In this document: positions 22,534 through 32,965 of the stretch, piece after piece
How the letters are laid out: each line of letters begins with the position of its first letter
Numbering within the stretch: the stretch's first letter is position 1
From: Acanthosepion esculentum
Taxonomy: Eukaryota > Mollusca > Cephalopoda > Sepiida > Sepiidae
Direction of reading: 5' to 3'
Length of the DNA: 64,000 nt
Assembly: GCA_964036315.1 (NCBI GenBank)
Contig: OZ038488.1
Span: forward strand, 67,778,342-67,842,341
Made by a program: the position numbers and the translations under genes
The notes under the pieces: generated by a model
Database searches by the model: none
Told to the model about the DNA's origin: nothing
What the model saw: only the letters and a program-made list of their open reading frames with translations

Positions 22534-22900
22534 AGACCTAATTTCCAATCTAGTAGTATGCTCAAATTCATGTGGTCGTGGTACCAAGGAGGAGAGCTCA
22601 TTAAAACAATTGCTATGAAAATATTTATAGAAAAGACTGAGAGAAACTCGTGGAAAAGAGACTGAAGTTGAGATGCCAGGTCAGGGCCCATAACATTACA
22701 GAACCTACTTTGAATTTTGTCAAGTTGTGATACAGCAGGAGCACTAGACCAGATATGGCATCAATATTCAGTGCATGAATGAACAGTAAATTTATAAATG
22801 TGCAAGATGGATTCTGGAGAGAAAAAATGTCTGGCATGTCACAGTGAACCAACATTCCTAGCAGCAGACCTAGCAATTGATTCAATACAATCATGTGTGT
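22534..22900 (-). pseudogene. CR1/L2-like LINE (family B) 5' part, split by insertion
   Basis: The minus strand reads RNVGSL, CHARHFFSPES-type residues, YWCHIWSSAPAV and MGPDLASQLQSLFH, then ends at LDWKLGL, where the family D element begins. A continuous 149-aa frame (22,691-22,242) crosses this junction and is therefore a chance chimera of two LINEs, not a gene. Confidence 0.8.
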
Positions 22901-23049
22901 GGAAAACTTTTTTTTTCTTTTCTTTTTTTGTTAGTATTTCATTATATTACTTTCATTAACAACCCCAAATTAGCACATCCCTGCTTGCTCTGCAATAATA
23001 TTTTACAGAGCTTAACACTTACAACAACATAATACTCTGTTATAAGACA

Positions 23050-23051
<2 letters not shown>

Positions 23052-23110
<59 letters not shown>
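23052..23110. repeat. (TA)n microsatellite
   Basis: About 29 TA units; a gtgctcaata motif follows at 23,134. Confidence 0.95.
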
Positions 23111-23116
<6 letters not shown>

Positions 23117-23539
23117 GCAGTACTTAGTAGAGAGTGCTCAATATCAGTGATAGAGCTAACATATTCGCATGGAACCCAGGGTCACAAACTAATATCATCT
23201 AATTTCTTACATTCTTACTTTTCATCAACAGTGGCAGGCTTTTAATAATTAAAATAAAGTTTAATAATCACATACACACACAAATAGATAAAACTTTAGT
23301 GTTTCTTTTTAAACTGGTGGTTGAAACCCAAATGAAAAATAAAGGTTGAAGGACTTAAATTTAGATATTTATATTTATCATTATATCTTAAAAACATGAT
23401 CAAATTGTACAAAATAATTCTGCTTTAATGAAAAAGATCATATTTTTTTCTGTCAAAAAAAAACTTGAATGATCCATTAAAAAACAACATTCATCAGTTA
23501 TGTTTTCTGCTTATTATAAACCAAATTGTCTTTTCTTTT
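23111..23539. other. AT-rich, nothing else recognised
   Basis: Apart from the gtgctcaata motif at 23,134 no feature is supported. Confidence 0.4.
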
Positions 23540-23824
23540 CTTTTTTATCAGTATCACCCCATGCAAGGCATTAAAGCCACTAAGACACAAGAGCTTACTG
23601 GGTGTGGAAAGAACTAGGAACAGAAACATTAATAATGAGTAAAAAGAGAAAAGAGTAATCAGGAAGATAATAGATAGCAATTGACATTGCATTTAAATTT
23701 TTGCAGACTAAAGTTGGTCGGAAAACATGGAGCTGAAAGGGTGTTCCACAAGTGAGAATTGCAAGAAAATAAACTGTTTGCATAGAACTTATGGTTACAT
23801 CTAGCCGACTCAACTGTAAATTGG
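23540..23824 (-). pseudogene. CR1/L2-like LINE (family B) 3' end, split
   Basis: The minus frame at 23,841-23,659 encodes QFTVESARCNHKFYANSLF, HLWNTLSAPCFP and LQKFKCNVNCYLL. The 3' tail includes tcaccccatgcaaggcatta. The 5' partner lies at 24,239, beyond repeat F. Confidence 0.85.
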
Positions 23825-24238
23825 ATAGATGTTGACGTCATGGAGAGTGGGGAAAAGGACAGTCTTTTTCTGTCTTAACGTCAAACGTAGCTAGCCACAA
23901 ACACTGACCCAGATATACAACAATATTCCTTACACCGCAACAACGCATTCTTACTTACCTTTCTTACTACATACACCATAATACATCATTGTCTCCATGA
24001 AAGTCATAACTTAACCCCATATGTACAATTCACTGACTTTTGGGGGGAGGGGAATAAAAAAAACTTAAAAATCTAAACCCAATGAATATTTACAAAAAAG
24101 TACAAAACTATTTACAAGAAAATAAATAAAATAATGTTAGTAATAAAGCCCCACAGTCCCTAAATGTGGCAGAAACATCAGTTAACTGGACAAAATCAAT
24201 GCGGGACTTTAATAATATAAAACATTCATTCATCCCAT
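23825..24238 (-). repeat. Repeat F copy 2, inserted in LINE
   Basis: Homologue of 7,738-8,130. It separates two pieces of one family B LINE and replaces about 60 bp of it. This places repeat F as a mobile, later insertion. Confidence 0.7.
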
Positions 24239-24550
24239 AGCGAAGAGCTCATTCGAAAAATTACCATGAAAGTATTGGTAGGAAAGACACAGGGAAGCAA
24301 CTTTATGGGGGTGGGAAAGAGACTGAAGCCAAGATGCCAGGTGAGGATCAATAATATTGCTGATTCTTCTTTGGATTTTATCAAGGAGCTGAAGGTAAAT
24401 AGCAGGGGCACCGGGCCATATGTGGCAGCAATATTTTAAGCATGAATGAATGGTAGATATGTATCATAGATTCTGAAGAGAAAAATTGTCTTGCTTGATA
24501 CAGTGAATCATCTTTCTTGGCAGCTGACCTAGTAATGGATTCAGTATAGT
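24239..24550 (-). pseudogene. CR1/L2-like LINE (family B), upstream piece
   Basis: Minus-strand RT thumb region equivalent to 22,534-22,900: plus-strand gccaagatgccaggtgagg, tttggattttatcaaggag and ttcttggcagctgacctag. Stops throughout. Confidence 0.75.
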
Positions 24551-24704
24551 GAAAACAGAACAGAGAATTTTAACAAAAAATTAAAAAAAACATGAAAAAT
24601 TTAATCATGATACAAAGCAGGTTATTGTAAGTGTATATTTTTTAATAAAGACTTTAAAAACTCTTTTGATTGAGAATAAATGAAAGGTGTTAATTTTCTT
24701 TCTA

Positions 24705-25012
24705 TACAGTTATGTGCCCTGCATGATACACGCTTAGGGAATCATGTATCTGTCGATACATGATTGACGAGGCAGATTTTTTTGCAGTAGGTTGCCATTT
24801 CTTTCTGCAGTAGACCAGTTGCCATCCAAGGCTATAGAACCCAGTCTGTCCTGCTATTTACCCATAGCTGCAGGGAGAAGAAGAGGATTCTTACCTTTCC
24901 CAAAGGTATCAGCACATAAGTGAATGTAATCGATACGACTGGATTTCAAACCCTGCTCTCTGATTCCTTAATCCGAGATGCTATCCATTACCCCCCCATG
25001 CCTCCTGTTCTT
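24705..25012 (-). repeat. SINE-A, long subtype with tRNA-like head
   Basis: On the minus strand: taatggatagcatctcgg (A-box region), then gcagggtttgaaatccagtc (B-box), the body block ctatttacccatagctg and the tail with atgtatctgtcgatacat. It parallels 7,364-7,640. Confidence 0.85.
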
Positions 25013-26394
25013 TATATAGAGAATGAATAATTCTTAAAACATATAAAAGCTACACAAAGCAAGAAAATTAATAAGTAACTTTCCATGTAAAATTATTTTT
25101 AGTGATTTTCACATAACTGAAATACTTCAATAAGAATAAAGTTATGATTTTTCTAAAACTAAATTTTACGTAATTTTAAAACTTTGATATTTGCACTTTG
25201 TTAATTTATTTCCTAAACATTTTAATGCTATTTTTATTTCACTATAATTTTTTTTACAACATGCTGACATGTGTTGAAGTTAACACTAACATTTTATGTC
25301 AAGATTTGCAAACACTACATTTCATTCAATTTTGCAAACCAATCAATGAAATTTGAATAAGCTGATTTGTTTGAAAAAAAATACATGGACAAAACCCTAC
25401 TTCACAGTTTAATAATTTCTTTAATTTAATATAAACAATTAAACAATATAGTTTTAAGAATTTTTTTTTCCTTTTTAACAGCAAAGAATAAATTCTTATG
25501 ATTTTTTTACTCTTGAGCCTGCAACATACAACAGGCCATGCATAAATATTTTTTTCTTGCAAACACAAGGCAAACTGGATACTTGTATATAGAAACTTAA
25601 AGAAAAGATAAGCAAAAAAACAATATTGCATTTTTATTAAATAACTATTTGTTATTTTAATCATTGAATTGTTTTTAAAATTGTGGGAGTATTTTGTATT
25701 TTAAATAATAAAACATTTAATTTTTTCAAAAAAAAATAATGAAAATTTAATGTACTAAGATAAATGTACCAAGTAAAACCAACTGCACTTTGTACCCCCA
25801 CCTTACCTGTTTGCACTTCTCCCTAAACTTTCAGTTGGTCAATGTATGGCTATTTGAGGGGGTGTGACTAACAGAAGTCACAGAATTTTATATGTAGATT
25901 ACTTAAACTATTAATAATAACAATTTTTTTTTTAAAATTTGATTTTGGTACAGTTACAAAATAATGGTGACAAAAGTTAGTCTGGTGCCCTGGGGTGGTC
26001 ATGTATATTATTTGTATAAAGGCAAATTTGACACATGGCCAATTTAACATGTGGGTCAACATGAAAATGTGTGGGCATGACCAAAAATTGCACTGTACCA
26101 TGACCAGTGTCACAAAAGGTTCAGAATACTCTGTCTGCACTATATTGAGGAGTTTCTGCTTTGAGGTTGAAATTGCCAGGTCCAAGATGACAAGAACATT
26201 GCTGAAAAGGAGCAGATTCTCTAAGTGTGTAACTGGATCTCAGCAGGAAGGCTCAGCATTAAAACTCTGATCCGAGGCTGAGAGAAATTTTGATTCTAGG
26301 CAAAACATGCAGATGTTATAGTTATCCAAAGAAATGTTGATTGATATATAAATAATCCTGTCACAGTAAAAAAAAAAAAAAAAAACTATTTGTG
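25013..26394. other. Very AT-rich, nothing recognised
   Basis: Low-complexity A/T sequence with poly-A runs at 25,727 and 26,368. The 112-aa (25,664-25,326) and 105-aa (26,185-25,868) minus frames are Lys/Phe/Ile-rich with no motif and are not supported. Confidence 0.45.
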
Positions 26395-26880
26395 CGAATT
26401 GCAAATCTGAGATACCAAAACCAAACAAGTGTGGAAATTTAAATATCTGGGAAGTGTTTTAACAGAGGACAGAAAGTGCAACAATGAAATCCGAAGGTGT
26501 ATTGAGTCTTGGAGAAACAGAAATGTGGTTTGAAATAAGGATGCTGAGAATACCATGAACCAAACATGTCAGCAACAGTGAAGTTTTAAAGAAAGTAGAA
26601 ATAAAAAGGGACATTTATATTTAACATCAGGAAGATAAGGAAAGAGGGCTTGGAAAATTTGATAGTCACAGGACAGATTGAAGCAAGCTTGAGTAAGTGG
26701 ATTGTGGAACAAGAACTAGGAAAGATAACAAAAAGACAACATTTATTAACAGCTATAAAGGAGAGGAAATTGTGGAGAGCTATGAACGTCAGCATCATGA
26801 ATAGAAATGGTTCATAGAAGAATATATTTAGAAAGGTCTTAGCAGAACTAAAAGTCATATTGTTAGACATGATCTTAACA
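26395..26880 (+). pseudogene. RTE-like LINE fragment (family A)
   Basis: Plus-strand translation begins SDTKTKQVWKFKYLGSVLTE, the family A thumb motif also seen (minus) at 15.8 kb. Then RNRNVV, a gap, and blocks equal to the C-terminal half (gggcttggaaaatttgatag, ggaaattgtggagagctatg). Internal deletions and stops. Confidence 0.8.
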
Positions 26881-27079
26881 GCACACAGAAATTCCCAGAA
26901 TTGGTCTATTTTTGTGGAACCAATTCTAATGTCAAAACAATGATCATAATTATCTGTTTCTTAAATGTATCATAAAAGGTGATGTTAAATGCAAAAGGTA
27001 GTGGAGAGACAAAGATAAATGTTGACAACCGAATCCAAACACTGAGCTCCATGGAAGAAAGGTAATGTTGTGCCTGCGT

Positions 27080-27600
27080 GTGATGGGAATGTCAGGGTAT
27101 TATTCATTTAGAGTTCTTAAAAGTGTACTAAACTGTTACGTGATATCTGTCCTCCTGTATGACAGTGAGTACTGGACAATCTCCTCACAGATGAAGAAGA
27201 GTCTTGAAGCAACAGAAATGTGGTTCTAAAGAAGGATGCTGAGAATACCATAGACCGAACATGTGAGCAATAAGAAAGTTTTAAAGAAAATGTAAACAAA
27301 AAGGAAACTTATACTTAACATTTGGAAGAGACAGTTGAAGTTTCTGGAGCATATAACGAGGAAAGAGGGCATGGAAAATTTGATACTCACAGGACAGAGG
27401 AAAAGGAGGATAGAGGTAGACAACACATAACATACTTAGTGAGCTTGAGTAAATGGATGACGGAACAGGGTTTAGGAGAAATAACAGAAAGATAAAGTTT
27501 TTTCAGAGTTACAGGGGGATAGGAAGTTGTGGAGAGCCACGATCGCCTACGTTCTTCCATAAAGAAGATTTTAGTTTAAACATCATCATTGTTATTTTAC
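27080..27600 (+). pseudogene. RTE-like LINE fragment (family A), second copy
   Basis: Plus strand: RVLKSVLNCYVISVLLYDSE, then WTISSQMKKSLEATEMWF, followed by gaccgaacatgtgagcaata, gaaagagggcatggaaaatt and the 3' end ggaagttgtggagagccacg. Order and content match family A. Frameshifted and 5'-truncated. Confidence 0.85.
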
Positions 27601-28143
27601 TGAATGTGTGAGGTAATAGGATCAAAACACAGCTGAGCACCTGACCAGTTCCAACCACAGCCAATTGTGTTGAAAGCGTTGAGAGGTATTCATTCATGCA
27701 TGTCTTGGGAAAGTAGACCTGGCGGAGCCCATCCCTCTCCAGTTCACACTACAGCCATGGCTTATTTTGGCCATTGATTCCACTGAGGAGAACCTCTGCT
27801 TTATCCATGGACTTCAGTCTAGGAAGCGCTCCACCCAGAGATCACCACACTGGCTGCATATGTAGACAGGGAGACAAATCTGCAACATTATGCTAGTTGG
27901 CTATTAGCCCTCCAAGTAGATTCCTCTCCTCTTTGACAGCTCTTGTTTTTAATCCTGCTGGGCATCTAGCCTCCTTGCTCATCAGAAAATTCTAGTGAGG
28001 GATCTGGTTTTGTCACGGATGACCTGACCATGCACCCTGATGCAGATAGTAATGAGTTACATGGTACTAGTAGAGTGAACTGATATGTTATTTATAAATA
28101 TAAATAGAATTTGTAATTAATTAAGCAATGTCAGAGATAAATG

Positions 28144-28144
<1 letters not shown>
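27601..28144. other. Unclassified, possible repeat
   Basis: Moderate-GC sequence with no supported frame. Blocks such as ttggccattgattccactga look repeat-like, but no second copy was seen in this window. Confidence 0.3.

Positions 28145-28145
<1 letters not shown>

Positions 28146-28193
<48 letters not shown>
28146..28193. repeat. (TA)n microsatellite
   Basis: About 24 TA units directly at the 5' end of a SINE. Confidence 0.95.
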
Positions 28194-28195
<2 letters not shown>

Positions 28196-28597
28196 AGGCA
28201 TGGTGGAGTAATGGACTGAGGAATTGGAGAGCCGAATTCAAATTCCAGTCGAATCCATTACATTCACTTACATGCTAATATCCTTGGGAAAGGTGTGAAT
28301 CCTCCTCTTCTCCCTCCAACTATGGGTAAATAGCAGGATAGACTGGGTTTTATAGCCTTGGATGGCAACTGGTCTAGGAGAAGGACAACTCTGAATTCAA
28401 AACCTGCGGAGGGTCGTTTGGGGACCTTGTGGCATTCGCTGCACCAGGTCCCTGTATTCGTCCCTCCAAAAAGTGTGGATGGCCCTGCAGGAAGCCTTCA
28501 CCACTATAATCAAATCTCATGTTTCGGTGTCGGGCTCTCAGTTTCAAGGAACTGATCTCCCTGACCCTCATACGTCAAATTTGACGGGTAAGTCGAT

Positions 28598-28600
<3 letters not shown>
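28194..28600 (+). repeat. SINE-A, tRNA-derived, with extended 3' part
   Basis: The head gcatggtggagtaatggac and the B-box region ccgaattcaaattccagtcg are followed by acattcacttacatgctaat, then tgggtaaatagcaggataga and gatggcaactggtctaggag. An extra 200-bp GC-richer 3' part (28,400-28,600) is absent from the other copies here. Bracketed by TA arrays. Confidence 0.85.

Positions 28601-28601
<1 letters not shown>

Positions 28602-28645
<44 letters not shown>
28602..28645. repeat. (TA)n microsatellite
   Basis: At the 3' end of the SINE; the pair of TA arrays brackets it. Confidence 0.95.
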
Positions 28646-28934
28646 GCAGCATATTTTCATTCAAACAGGTTTGGTTAAATCATTTAGACATATGTTGATT
28701 AGTTTTCATTGTGATCCTTTCAAGTTCACAGAGTAATTTCTTGGTAACCTTAGAAAATTGATTAAGAAAAATACCAAAATTTTCATTGAAATAGCTTTTA
28801 TTTTTCCAAGTACTTTCAATCTTATCTGAGGCCATCTTCAGGGAGTTGTCTGCAAGTATGTATATGTGTTTCTATAAATTCAAAATATTTTAACTGTTCA
28901 TTTTTACTGCTTATACAGCGGTTTAGATTTCAAA
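28646..28934. other. Unclassified
   Basis: Contains cttatctgaggccatcttc, a motif of the kind found in fold-back ends, but no pairing arm was seen. Confidence 0.3.
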
Positions 28935-29013
28935 GTTCATGTTTTTTTTCTTCTTTTTTTTCTTCTTTTTTTTCTTCTTCTTTTTCTTCTTTTTTTTTCT
29001 TCTTTTTTTTTTC
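28935..29013. repeat. Polypyrimidine tract (CTTn)
   Basis: About 80 bases of T runs punctuated by CTTC; the complementary strand is pure purine. Confidence 0.9.
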
Positions 29014-29482
29014 CAATATAAGGGAAGTAACTTTTTCCATTTTTCTGATACATATATAATTTTTTTATTTTTTTTTATGAGCATTTAAGGACTTTGCTGT
29101 CATGCTCATAGTTGACTATATTTTATTTTGGGCTTTAATTCTTTTAGTTCTGAAAAATGCTGGTAGATGATACTGACTTTATTTTGAAGATGTTTAAAGG
29201 TAATTGAAGCATTTTTTATCCAAATATACAGACCTACATGTAAAATTTTTGTTTATTTGAAACCAGCCAGAATGTACTGGGTGTGTTGTAAACACTCAAC
29301 AATTTACCACACCATGAAATTACTACTGCTACACAGCTGTGTAAAATATGAACAAAAAAATTATACTAACAATTAAAATTATCCACTCCCTTGAAAAGGG
29401 CTACAGAATTAGTTGAAAACACTTGAGACAATAATTACTATGGACAATTTGTATACGCTTTTATTCCTCTAAAGAAGTAATG

Positions 29483-29519
<37 letters not shown>

Positions 29520-30340
29520 GATACAGCGAAACAGTCTGTCTGTGGATCACACACACACACACACACATATATATAACTTTTAGATAGAATATATCTGTAA
29601 AAGGACAATATTAATAAAGACAAAAGGAAAACTTAGTCAACAGGTTTCATCCTCTCAGGGACTTTATCAAGGCAAAAGTGAGGATTTTATTTTGTAACAA
29701 GTATTTATATACAAGAGTAAAAATGTTATTGGTTTTCCAAAATTTTTAGATATAGGAACACCCATAAATATTCATCAGGTTAGCTGAAAATTCAGGAAAG
29801 TTATGGCGGACATGAATTGGTGTAATTCAATGTCTAGAAAATGAAATTGTGTAAACAATGTTTTTGACATTATATTATTATCAGTGATATATATTGTTAT
29901 TTTTATTATAAGAGATTAGGACAAAAATATGTTGAAATAGCTACACAATAGCTTTCATGTTTCAGCACTATGCTGTGCCTCTTCAGGTGATGTTAAGTGA
30001 CTGGTGATTAAATGATTTTTAAGAAAATTTCAAAAGCAAAGTGTTACCTCTTATTTTGAAAGATAAAGTCGGGGTGGGTGAGGAAACACAAGGTCAGAAT
30101 TAAAAATAAACTTGTGAGTTTGCCTCACTCAACCAATCGGATCTATGCTAAATAGAAAATTAATCTCAGATAGTGGAGGTGGAGGGATTTATATTTTTAT
30201 GACACGGTAAACTGGAACTTAAACAGATCATCATTGACATTTACGGAAAACACGCAAGCAACAAATGTATCGTGATTGTAGACAAATATGACAGCATGTT
30301 CAATTTTTCAAAGGACACTGATATATATAGATATATCAAA
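29014..30340. other. AT-rich, mostly unclassified
   Basis: No gene. A TA/CA compound array lies at 29,485-29,570, preceded by no coding signal. Motifs ctcagggactttatcaaggc (29,656) and tgctgtgcctcttcaggtga (29,971) are of the kind seen at fold-back or retroelement ends. Confidence 0.35.
29485..29570. repeat. (TA)n ... (CA)n array
   Basis: TA run at 29,485-29,517, a unique spacer with cgaaacagtctgtctgtgga, then a CA run at 29,550-29,567. The spacer reappears inverted at 42,494-42,520. Confidence 0.9.
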
Positions 30341-30347
30341 GGATGCT

Positions 30348-30348
30348 G

Positions 30349-30382
<34 letters not shown>

Positions 30383-30394
30383 TCACACACACAC
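30348..30394. repeat. (TG)n(TA)n(CA)n palindromic microsatellite
   Basis: Symmetric GT, TA and CA runs capable of a hairpin. Overlapping short frames are spurious. Confidence 0.9.
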
Positions 30395-31049
30395 AATGTT
30401 TATGGGTGCAAATTTTGTTGTTATTCTTTTCCTTGATTTTTTTTTCTCTCCGCCCCTCAGCATATTCCCAACATTTGTTACTTGGTAGGTGGACACAAAA
30501 GTTGATGATTTTTCTGATGTTTTTATTCTTTTGGAAATGCAGATTGGACCAGACATTCATCCACAACTTTTTTTTTTTCTCTTCCCCACCCTGTCCGCCA
30601 AAAAGATGAAAATGATTACAAAGCCATAAACAGACTCTGCAGTGAATGTTTATTTGTTCAGGCCACACTGCATCCCTTCCATTAAACTGGCAGTGTTTTT
30701 AAATGAAGTAACAAGCCTTGGATCTGGTTACACCTCAGCATATTTACTTACCTCTTCATAACCATCCCTAGCCACCACCTATCTATCAGCGTTGCATTTT
30801 GGGACTGTGAGGGCAGGGGCTTTCAGTGAGGCAGAGCTTCCGCTGCTGCCTCTTTTCCACTATATTTTGCTTCTAACAGATGGCTTTTCCTTTTTACTGC
30901 TTTGGACTACAAGACATTTAGTTCCAAATTCTCAGTGGCTTCCTTTTCGACTTTATTTTTTGCCTTGTTTTTTTCTTTCTCACTTGACGTCTTAAATTTT
31001 TTTTAGCTTATTTTTGTTGATGTTATGAAGGGAATACAGTTATATCTAT
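30395..31049. other. Nothing recognised
   Basis: Poly-T and T-rich segments; no supported feature. Confidence 0.4.
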
Positions 31050-31051
31050 AA

Positions 31052-31240
31052 TAATTGGGTGCATGGCCAAGTGGTTAGACTTTACTTTTTGACCATAGGA
31101 CCCATGTTAAAATTTCATCAGGGTCAATTTATCAAGAAGGTGACTTCTTGATGTTATTAGTTTGCGGAGGCAATCCCACTGTGAGCCACCTTCAGAAAAT
31201 ACCTGACCCAAATCTTCTGGGTGAAATTGGGTAGATGGAA
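31052..31240 (+). repeat. SINE-D, tRNA-like head
   Basis: gtgcatggccaagtggttag has the shape of an A box (tggccnagtggttag) and catgttaaaatttcatcag fills the B-box position about 45 bp later. The body continues with ggtgaaattgggtagatgga. This is a head type different from SINE-A. Only one copy is clear here. Confidence 0.65.
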
Positions 31241-31367
31241 CTGTTCAGAAGTTGTCAATAGTTGTGCTAGCATGAAGTTACAAGTCATCATTACCGAGGG
31301 TTTGAGCATATTGACATTGTTCAAACTGCTGATCATTCCAGATTATGCCCTCACTTAGAAACTGTTA

Positions 31368-31676
31368 TTAAGGTCTGCTCAGCATTGTTGCAGTATAAGC
31401 CACAGATGGGTTCTGTGGGTGTTGAACAAGCACAAATGTTCCTGAGCAGGCATTTGCAAACAGAATGGTCAGCTTCAAGGGCATGTTGTATTCAGATGTC
31501 TCTCGATGTCCCCGAGTATTTTTCATCAGTTTATTGCATAATGTTCGAAATTGGATAGCAGTCATATTGTCAATAACTTTGAAAAGAGTCATTAATATAT
31601 CCAGCATTGTTTGGATGGCCAAGTTTCTTTTATGAATAGTTGCCACTGTTAACACACCCTCAGGATTAAACCTGAC
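31368..31676 (-). CDS. Unrecognised protein-like frame, possible exon or relic
   Basis: About 100 codons read open on the minus strand with a natural amino-acid mix. The frame starts after a stop near 31,690, reads VRFNPEGVLTVATIHKRNL, continues through MTAIQFRTLCNKLMKNTRG and LKLTILFANACSG, and ends VAYTATMLSRP then a stop. Sequence before it (ctctctctctcataaatc, then gttgttcag) resembles a 3' splice site on that strand, so a terminal exon or a retroposed fragment is possible. I do not recognise the family. The first in-frame Met gives 95 residues. No neighbouring exon was found. Confidence 0.3.
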   Translation of the reverse strand, partial: VRFNPEGVLTVATIHKRNLAIQTMLDILMTLFKVIDNMTAIQFRTLCNKLMKNTRGHRETSEYNMPLKLTILFANACSGTFVLVQHPQNPSVAYTATMLSRP

Positions 31677-31699
31677 AATTACTGAACAACTGATTTATG

Positions 31700-31707
31700 A
31701 GAGAGAG

Positions 31708-31772
<65 letters not shown>
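31700..31772. repeat. (GA)n(GT)n(GA)n microsatellite
   Basis: Perfect compound purine-rich array. Confidence 0.95.
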
Positions 31773-31775
<3 letters not shown>

Positions 31776-32029
31776 TGCCCGTTTGTGGTAAGAATTATAG
31801 TCTAGTAGAGGTTGCACAACATTACAAAGACACTCACCAATGGTGCTAAGAATCCTAGGGACAAGCATATTCAAAATATCTGGATTAGCACTGAGAGGGA
31901 TGTTATATCAGTTTTCCTTGTAAACTGATCCCTTATAAAAGACTTGGAGTCCATCACTCTGAGTCGGCTGACTACATGCCTGGACATCAACCTGTGTGTA
32001 TATATGTGTATATATATATATATATATAT

Positions 32030-32142
32030 TCATTAAAAACGACTGGCAAGGTACTGTGATTAAGCTTTTTACTTAATTTTTCTTGTGAGTGTTTGCTTTT
32101 CTTGACATAATGTGCAAAAAAAAAAGCTTAATCGCAGTAACG
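32030..32142. mobile_element. Relative of the 17.7-kb fold-back
   Basis: cattaaaaacgactggcaag, then gtactgtgattaagcttttt pairs with aaaaagcttaatcgcagtaa about 50 bp on. It resembles the arm sequences at 17,815 and 18,140. Confidence 0.6.
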
Positions 32143-32339
32143 TGTGTCCTCTATATTTAAAGTATAAACCACGAGTGAAACACAACCCTGGTCTGACGAT
32201 CCTTCATTTTTGAGGGTGAAACTTACATTGCCTCTATTTTATTTTTATTCTTTATTTCTTAAGTTTTATAGGCTCTAGAGTGTATTGAGCACTTTAATTA
32301 CTAACTTTATCATAGAGTTTACCAACTATGATTGTGTTT

Positions 32340-32480
32340 CATGTGTGCGTGTGTGTGTGTGTGTGGACACTGAGATCAACACTGAGTGGCAACAGTCTGT
32401 TTTGGGCTTGAATGCAATCTTCATGTGTATGGTGGTTTGACTATATATGCTGTTTAATGGGGCATTTGTGAGTAGCAATG
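32340..32480. mobile_element. Half copy of the 60.9-kb fold-back
   Basis: cactgagatcaacactgagtgg, gtctgttttgggcttgaatg and caatcttcatg follow the arm at 61,011-61,076 in reverse order. A (GT)n run precedes it. Confidence 0.55.
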
Positions 32481-32814
32481 TCATATTATTGTATGCTTAT
32501 TGGTTAGGCAGCAATGGTTACATTTCAAATTATTCTAAAAGCTATTGAGTGGAAATAATTGACAATCAGGATGCAGTTATTGTAGCTATGGTATAGTGTT
32601 GTTTGTTAAATTTTGGCTCATTTTTATTATTGATTACAGTGTATTTTGTATTTATTCATTCATTATTTGTTCTTATAGATAAAAATACCAAAGTTGTATG
32701 TAATTTTTTATGGGGACTATTCTATTATACATATAATGTCAAAAGTAAATTATCTCGGTATCGTTGTAGACTATTGGATCCTTCATGGTATGTAGATGTA
32801 CAGATATGTTACAG

Positions 32815-32965
32815 CAACTCAGAACGAGACATCAGAGGGCCAAGTTTGAATTCTGGTTAAATTCATTATATTCACTTACGGGCAAATACCCTTGGGAAAG
32901 ACATGAATCTAGATTCTCTCCCCATCTATGGGTTAAATTGTAAGACTTGTACCCGGAGAAATCAT
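32815..32965 (+). repeat. SINE-A2 copy
   Basis: Head remnant with agggccaagtttgaattctg (B-box region), then tatattcacttacgggcaaa, cccttgggaaagacatgaat and tatgggttaaattgtaagac. The subtype ends with gtaagatttgtat-like sequence as at 46.4 and 56.5 kb. Confidence 0.8.

Noticed and set aside
22242..22691. 149-aa minus-strand frame as a gene
   Set aside because: It crosses the joint between a CR1-like and an RTE-type LINE; both halves are recognisable LINE pieces.
25326..26185. 112-aa and 105-aa minus-strand proteins
   Set aside because: Lys, Phe and Ile-rich chance translations of AT-rich sequence without motifs or conserved context.
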